DNA of 64,000 nucleotides. Source: Ehretia macrophylla (lineage: Eukaryota; Streptophyta; Magnoliopsida; Boraginales; Ehretiaceae). How positions within the stretch are numbered: position 1 is the first letter of the stretch; the number at the start of each line of letters is the position of its first letter. The DNA is taken from the NCBI GenBank assembly GCA_037974665.1, contig CM075770.1:23857501-23921500 (forward strand), read 5' to 3'. A program made the position numbers and the translations under genes. A model generated the notes under the pieces. The model saw only the letters and a list, made by a program, of their open reading frames with translations. It did not search any database and was not told the origin of the DNA. This document shows positions 61,878 to 64,000 of the stretch, in pieces.

Positions 61878-61997
61878 GGGTGCGATCATTCCAGCACTAA
61901 TGCACCTGATCCCATCAGAACTCCAAAGTTAAGCGTGCGTGGGCAAGAGTAGTACTAGGATGGGTGACCCCCCGAGAAGTCCTCGTGTTGCCCCCTC
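61878..61997 (+). rRNA. 5S rRNA gene copy 57, C-rich 3' extension
   Basis: Changes include A13T, G30T, G48A, T62G and G68A. The 3' end runs into an expanded C/T tract (61991-62014), giving the longest unit here (692 bp to the next copy). Confidence 0.9.
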
Positions 61998-62014
61998 CCC
62001 CCCCCTCCCCCTTT
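61991..62014 (+). repeat. C/T-rich expansion at a 5S 3' end
   Basis: An imperfect poly-C tract broken by single T replaces the usual five or six C after TTG. No other unit in the window has it, so it is probably slippage in one unit. Confidence 0.8.
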
Positions 62015-62569
62015 TCAATTTTTTTTGCCCCAGTTAGGGTTGCCAATATACTTTATCTACCACATTTCTGTTACCGAATTCCACGGCACCATGGGCAAGA
62101 CAACTTCGCTTCACGTAGAGGCTGGGCCCGCAAATTCGAGGGCGTGGGGCTTGTGTGCAGTTCTCCGTCGCTCCGTTGCCTATAACTTTTTATCCGCAAG
62201 GAGTTACCCGGCGCATAGCATACAGTTGAAAAGCTCTCTGAGAGCTCTACGACGGGGATAACAAGCATGCTCGGCTGCGCCTATTTTTGGAGCCCAAATC
62301 GAACATTTTTATCAGTTTCGGGCCAAATTTCTTCTTTTGCTCTGTTTTTTCGTCCCAGATCGTACGTCGTGAGCTGCTAAAAGGACGACAACCTAACTCG
62401 CGGGATATTACAGGGCCCTAAAATGCGTCAATATCACGTATTATGAGGATGCTGCATTGTTGAAGTAGATGAGTTGTCGTTAAGCCCATCGGGCCTTTTC
62501 AATGGGCCATCTCTCTGGGCTGGGACTGTGAACCGTCAAAACATAAAGAATTTTTGCCCTCAACATGAC

Positions 62570-62689
62570 CGGTGCGATCATACCAGAACTAATGCACCAG
62601 ATCCCATCAGAACTCCAAAGTTAAGCGTGCTTGGGCGATAGTAGTACTAGGATGGGTGACCCCGTGGGAAGTCCCCGTGTTGTACCCCC
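62570..62689 (+). rRNA. 5S rRNA gene copy 58
   Basis: Eight changes: G1C, C18A, G30A, G48A, G70T, C95G, T106C and C114T. Confidence 0.92.
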
Positions 62690-63248
62690 CATTTCAATTT
62701 TTTTTGCCTCGGTTAAGGTTGCCAACATTCTTTATCCACCACATTTCTATTACCGAATCCCACGGCACCTTGGGCAAGACAACTTCGCTTCACGTAGAGG
62801 CTAGGCCCGCAAACTGAGGGCGTAGGGCTTGTGACCATGTCTCCGTCGCTCCGGTGCCCATAACTTTTGATCCGTAAGGAGTTATGCGGCTCACAGCATA
62901 CCGTTTGAGAGCTCTCCGAGAGCTCTACGATGGGGACAGCAAGCTTGTTATGCTGCACCTATTTTTGCAGCCCCAATTCGAACATTTTCATCTGTTTTGG
63001 GCCACTTATCTTCTTCTGCATTGTTTTTCCTTCCCGAATCGTACGTCGTGAGCTGTTAAAAGGAAGAGAACCTTACTCGCGGGACATTAGAGTGCCCTAC
63101 AACGTGTCGATATCATGTTTTCCGAGGATGTTGCGTTGTTGAAGTAGATGGGTTGTCGTTAAGCCCTTTGGGCCTTTTGAATGGGCCATCTCTCTGGGTT
63201 GGGACTGTGAACCATCAACACATAAAGGATTTGTGCCCACAACATGAA

Positions 63249-63368
63249 GGGTGCGATCATATCAGCACTAATACACCATATCCCATCAAAACTTTGAAGT
63301 TAAGCGTGCTTGGGCGAGAGTAGTACTAGGATGGGTGACCCCCTGGGAAGTCCTCGTGTGGCACCCCC
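63249..63368 (+). rRNA. 5S rRNA gene copy 59
   Basis: Eight changes in the 5' half and at the end (C14T, G25A, G30A, G31T, G41A, C46T, C47T, T112G), while nt 48-111 are consensus, including both internal boxes. Confidence 0.92.
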
Positions 63369-63927
63369 CTTTTCAATTTTTTTTGCCCCAGTTAGGGTTG
63401 CCAAGATACTTTATCCACCACATTTCTATTACCGAATCCCACGGCAACTTGGGCAAGACAACTTCGCTTCACGTAGAGGTTGGGCCCGCAAACCGAGGGC
63501 GTGGGGCTTGTGACCAGGTCTCCGTCGCTCCGGTGCCCATAACTTTTAATCTGTAAGAAGTTACGCTATGCACAGCATACTGCTGGAAAGCTTTCCAAGA
63601 GCTCTACGATGGGGTTAGTGAGCTTGCTCGCCTGTGCCTGTTTTTGGAGCCCAAAATCTAACGTTTTCATCAGTTTCGGGCCACTTTTCTTCTTTTGCTC
63701 TATTTTTTCATCCCGGATCGTATGTCGTGAGCTGTTAAAAGGACGACAACCTAACTCGCGGGATATGGCAGGGCCCTACTACGCATCGATATCACGTCTT
63801 ACGAGGATGTTGCGTTGTTGAAGTGGATTGGTTGTCGTTGAGCCCATTGGACTTTTTGAATGGGCCATCTCCCTGGGCTGGGACTGTGAACTGTTAACAC
63901 ATAAAGGAATTGTGCCCTCAACATGAC

Positions 63928-64000
63928 GGGTGCGATCATACTCGCACTAACGCACCGGATCCCATCAGAACTCTGAAGTTAAGCATGCTTGGGCGAGAGT
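63928..64000 (+). rRNA. 5S rRNA gene copy 60, cut by window edge
   Basis: First 73 bases only, with C15T, A16C, T24C, C47T and G58A. Confidence 0.9.

Larger units (their letters stand above)
44148..64000 (+). repeat. 5S rDNA tandem array A3
   Basis: Twenty-nine 5S copies: 27 full length, one missing its 5' end near 60538, and one cut by the window edge. Spacing is mostly 676-681 bp. Shorter steps (652, 647, 648 and 597 bp) reflect spacer deletions near 50640, 54371, 59738 and 58211. One unit (near 52122) has lost its 5S gene. The array starts inside a spacer: B-type sequence (GAGCCGTGGAAGG) turns into the A-type T-rich leader at about 44147. It is less uniform than A1 and A2 and continues past the right edge. 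Confidence 0.95.

Noticed and set aside
1-64000. 35S rDNA linked to 5S (L-type arrangement)
   Set aside because: No 18S, 5.8S or 26S segment is recognisable in the window.
1-64000. tRNA genes
   Set aside because: I did not find a paired tRNA box A/box B signature outside the 5S genes; box A matches belong to 5S.

Overview
This window is repeat DNA from a flowering-plant nuclear genome and holds no protein gene I can support. A 120-bp motif recurs throughout on the + strand and matches the angiosperm 5S rRNA gene. It starts GGGTGCGATCATACC, carries the internal promoter (box A near nt 50-64, box C near nt 80-97) and ends TTGCACCCC. I count 60 copies: 58 full length, one that has lost its 5' end, and one cut by the window edge. 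Every complete copy I read differs from the window consensus, the best by 4 bases, and many changes are CpG to TpG or CpA. This looks like an old, methylated and poorly homogenised 5S array, not the near-identical locus that normally supplies 5S rRNA.

Layout. A1 (1-12494) is a tandem array of about 679-bp units, each a 5S gene plus a 559-bp spacer. It ends in an LTR-like block (12495-15540), followed by B1 (15541-19246), an array of about 341-bp units that hold only the middle part of the spacer and no 5S gene. The order then repeats: A2 (19247-27067), a second LTR-like block (27068-30074) and B2 (30075-about 44147). A3 (about 44148-64000) returns to 5S-bearing units and runs off the window edge.

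History read from the sequence. Positions about 4635-19246 and 19247-34255 are a direct tandem duplication of 14.6 and 15.0 kb, roughly 98% identical in the stretch I compared by eye. The junction at 19244-19247 shows 3 bp of microhomology. The LTR-like block is in both copies, so it was there before the duplication. Inside B2 there are further higher-order repeats: a 7-monomer 2.39-kb period and a block shared at a 7.3-kb offset. A3 has a two-unit (about 1.36 kb) alternation.

The most interesting point is the B family: a satellite born from a 5S spacer by loss of the gene, its 5' promoter and its T-rich terminator, then amplified with its own diagnostic bases. The 679-bp unit length is held almost without indels while bases change freely, and the B unit is almost exactly half of it. 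I see no CRISPR, tRNA, 35S rDNA, phage or protein-coding system. Species cannot be named from this sequence alone.
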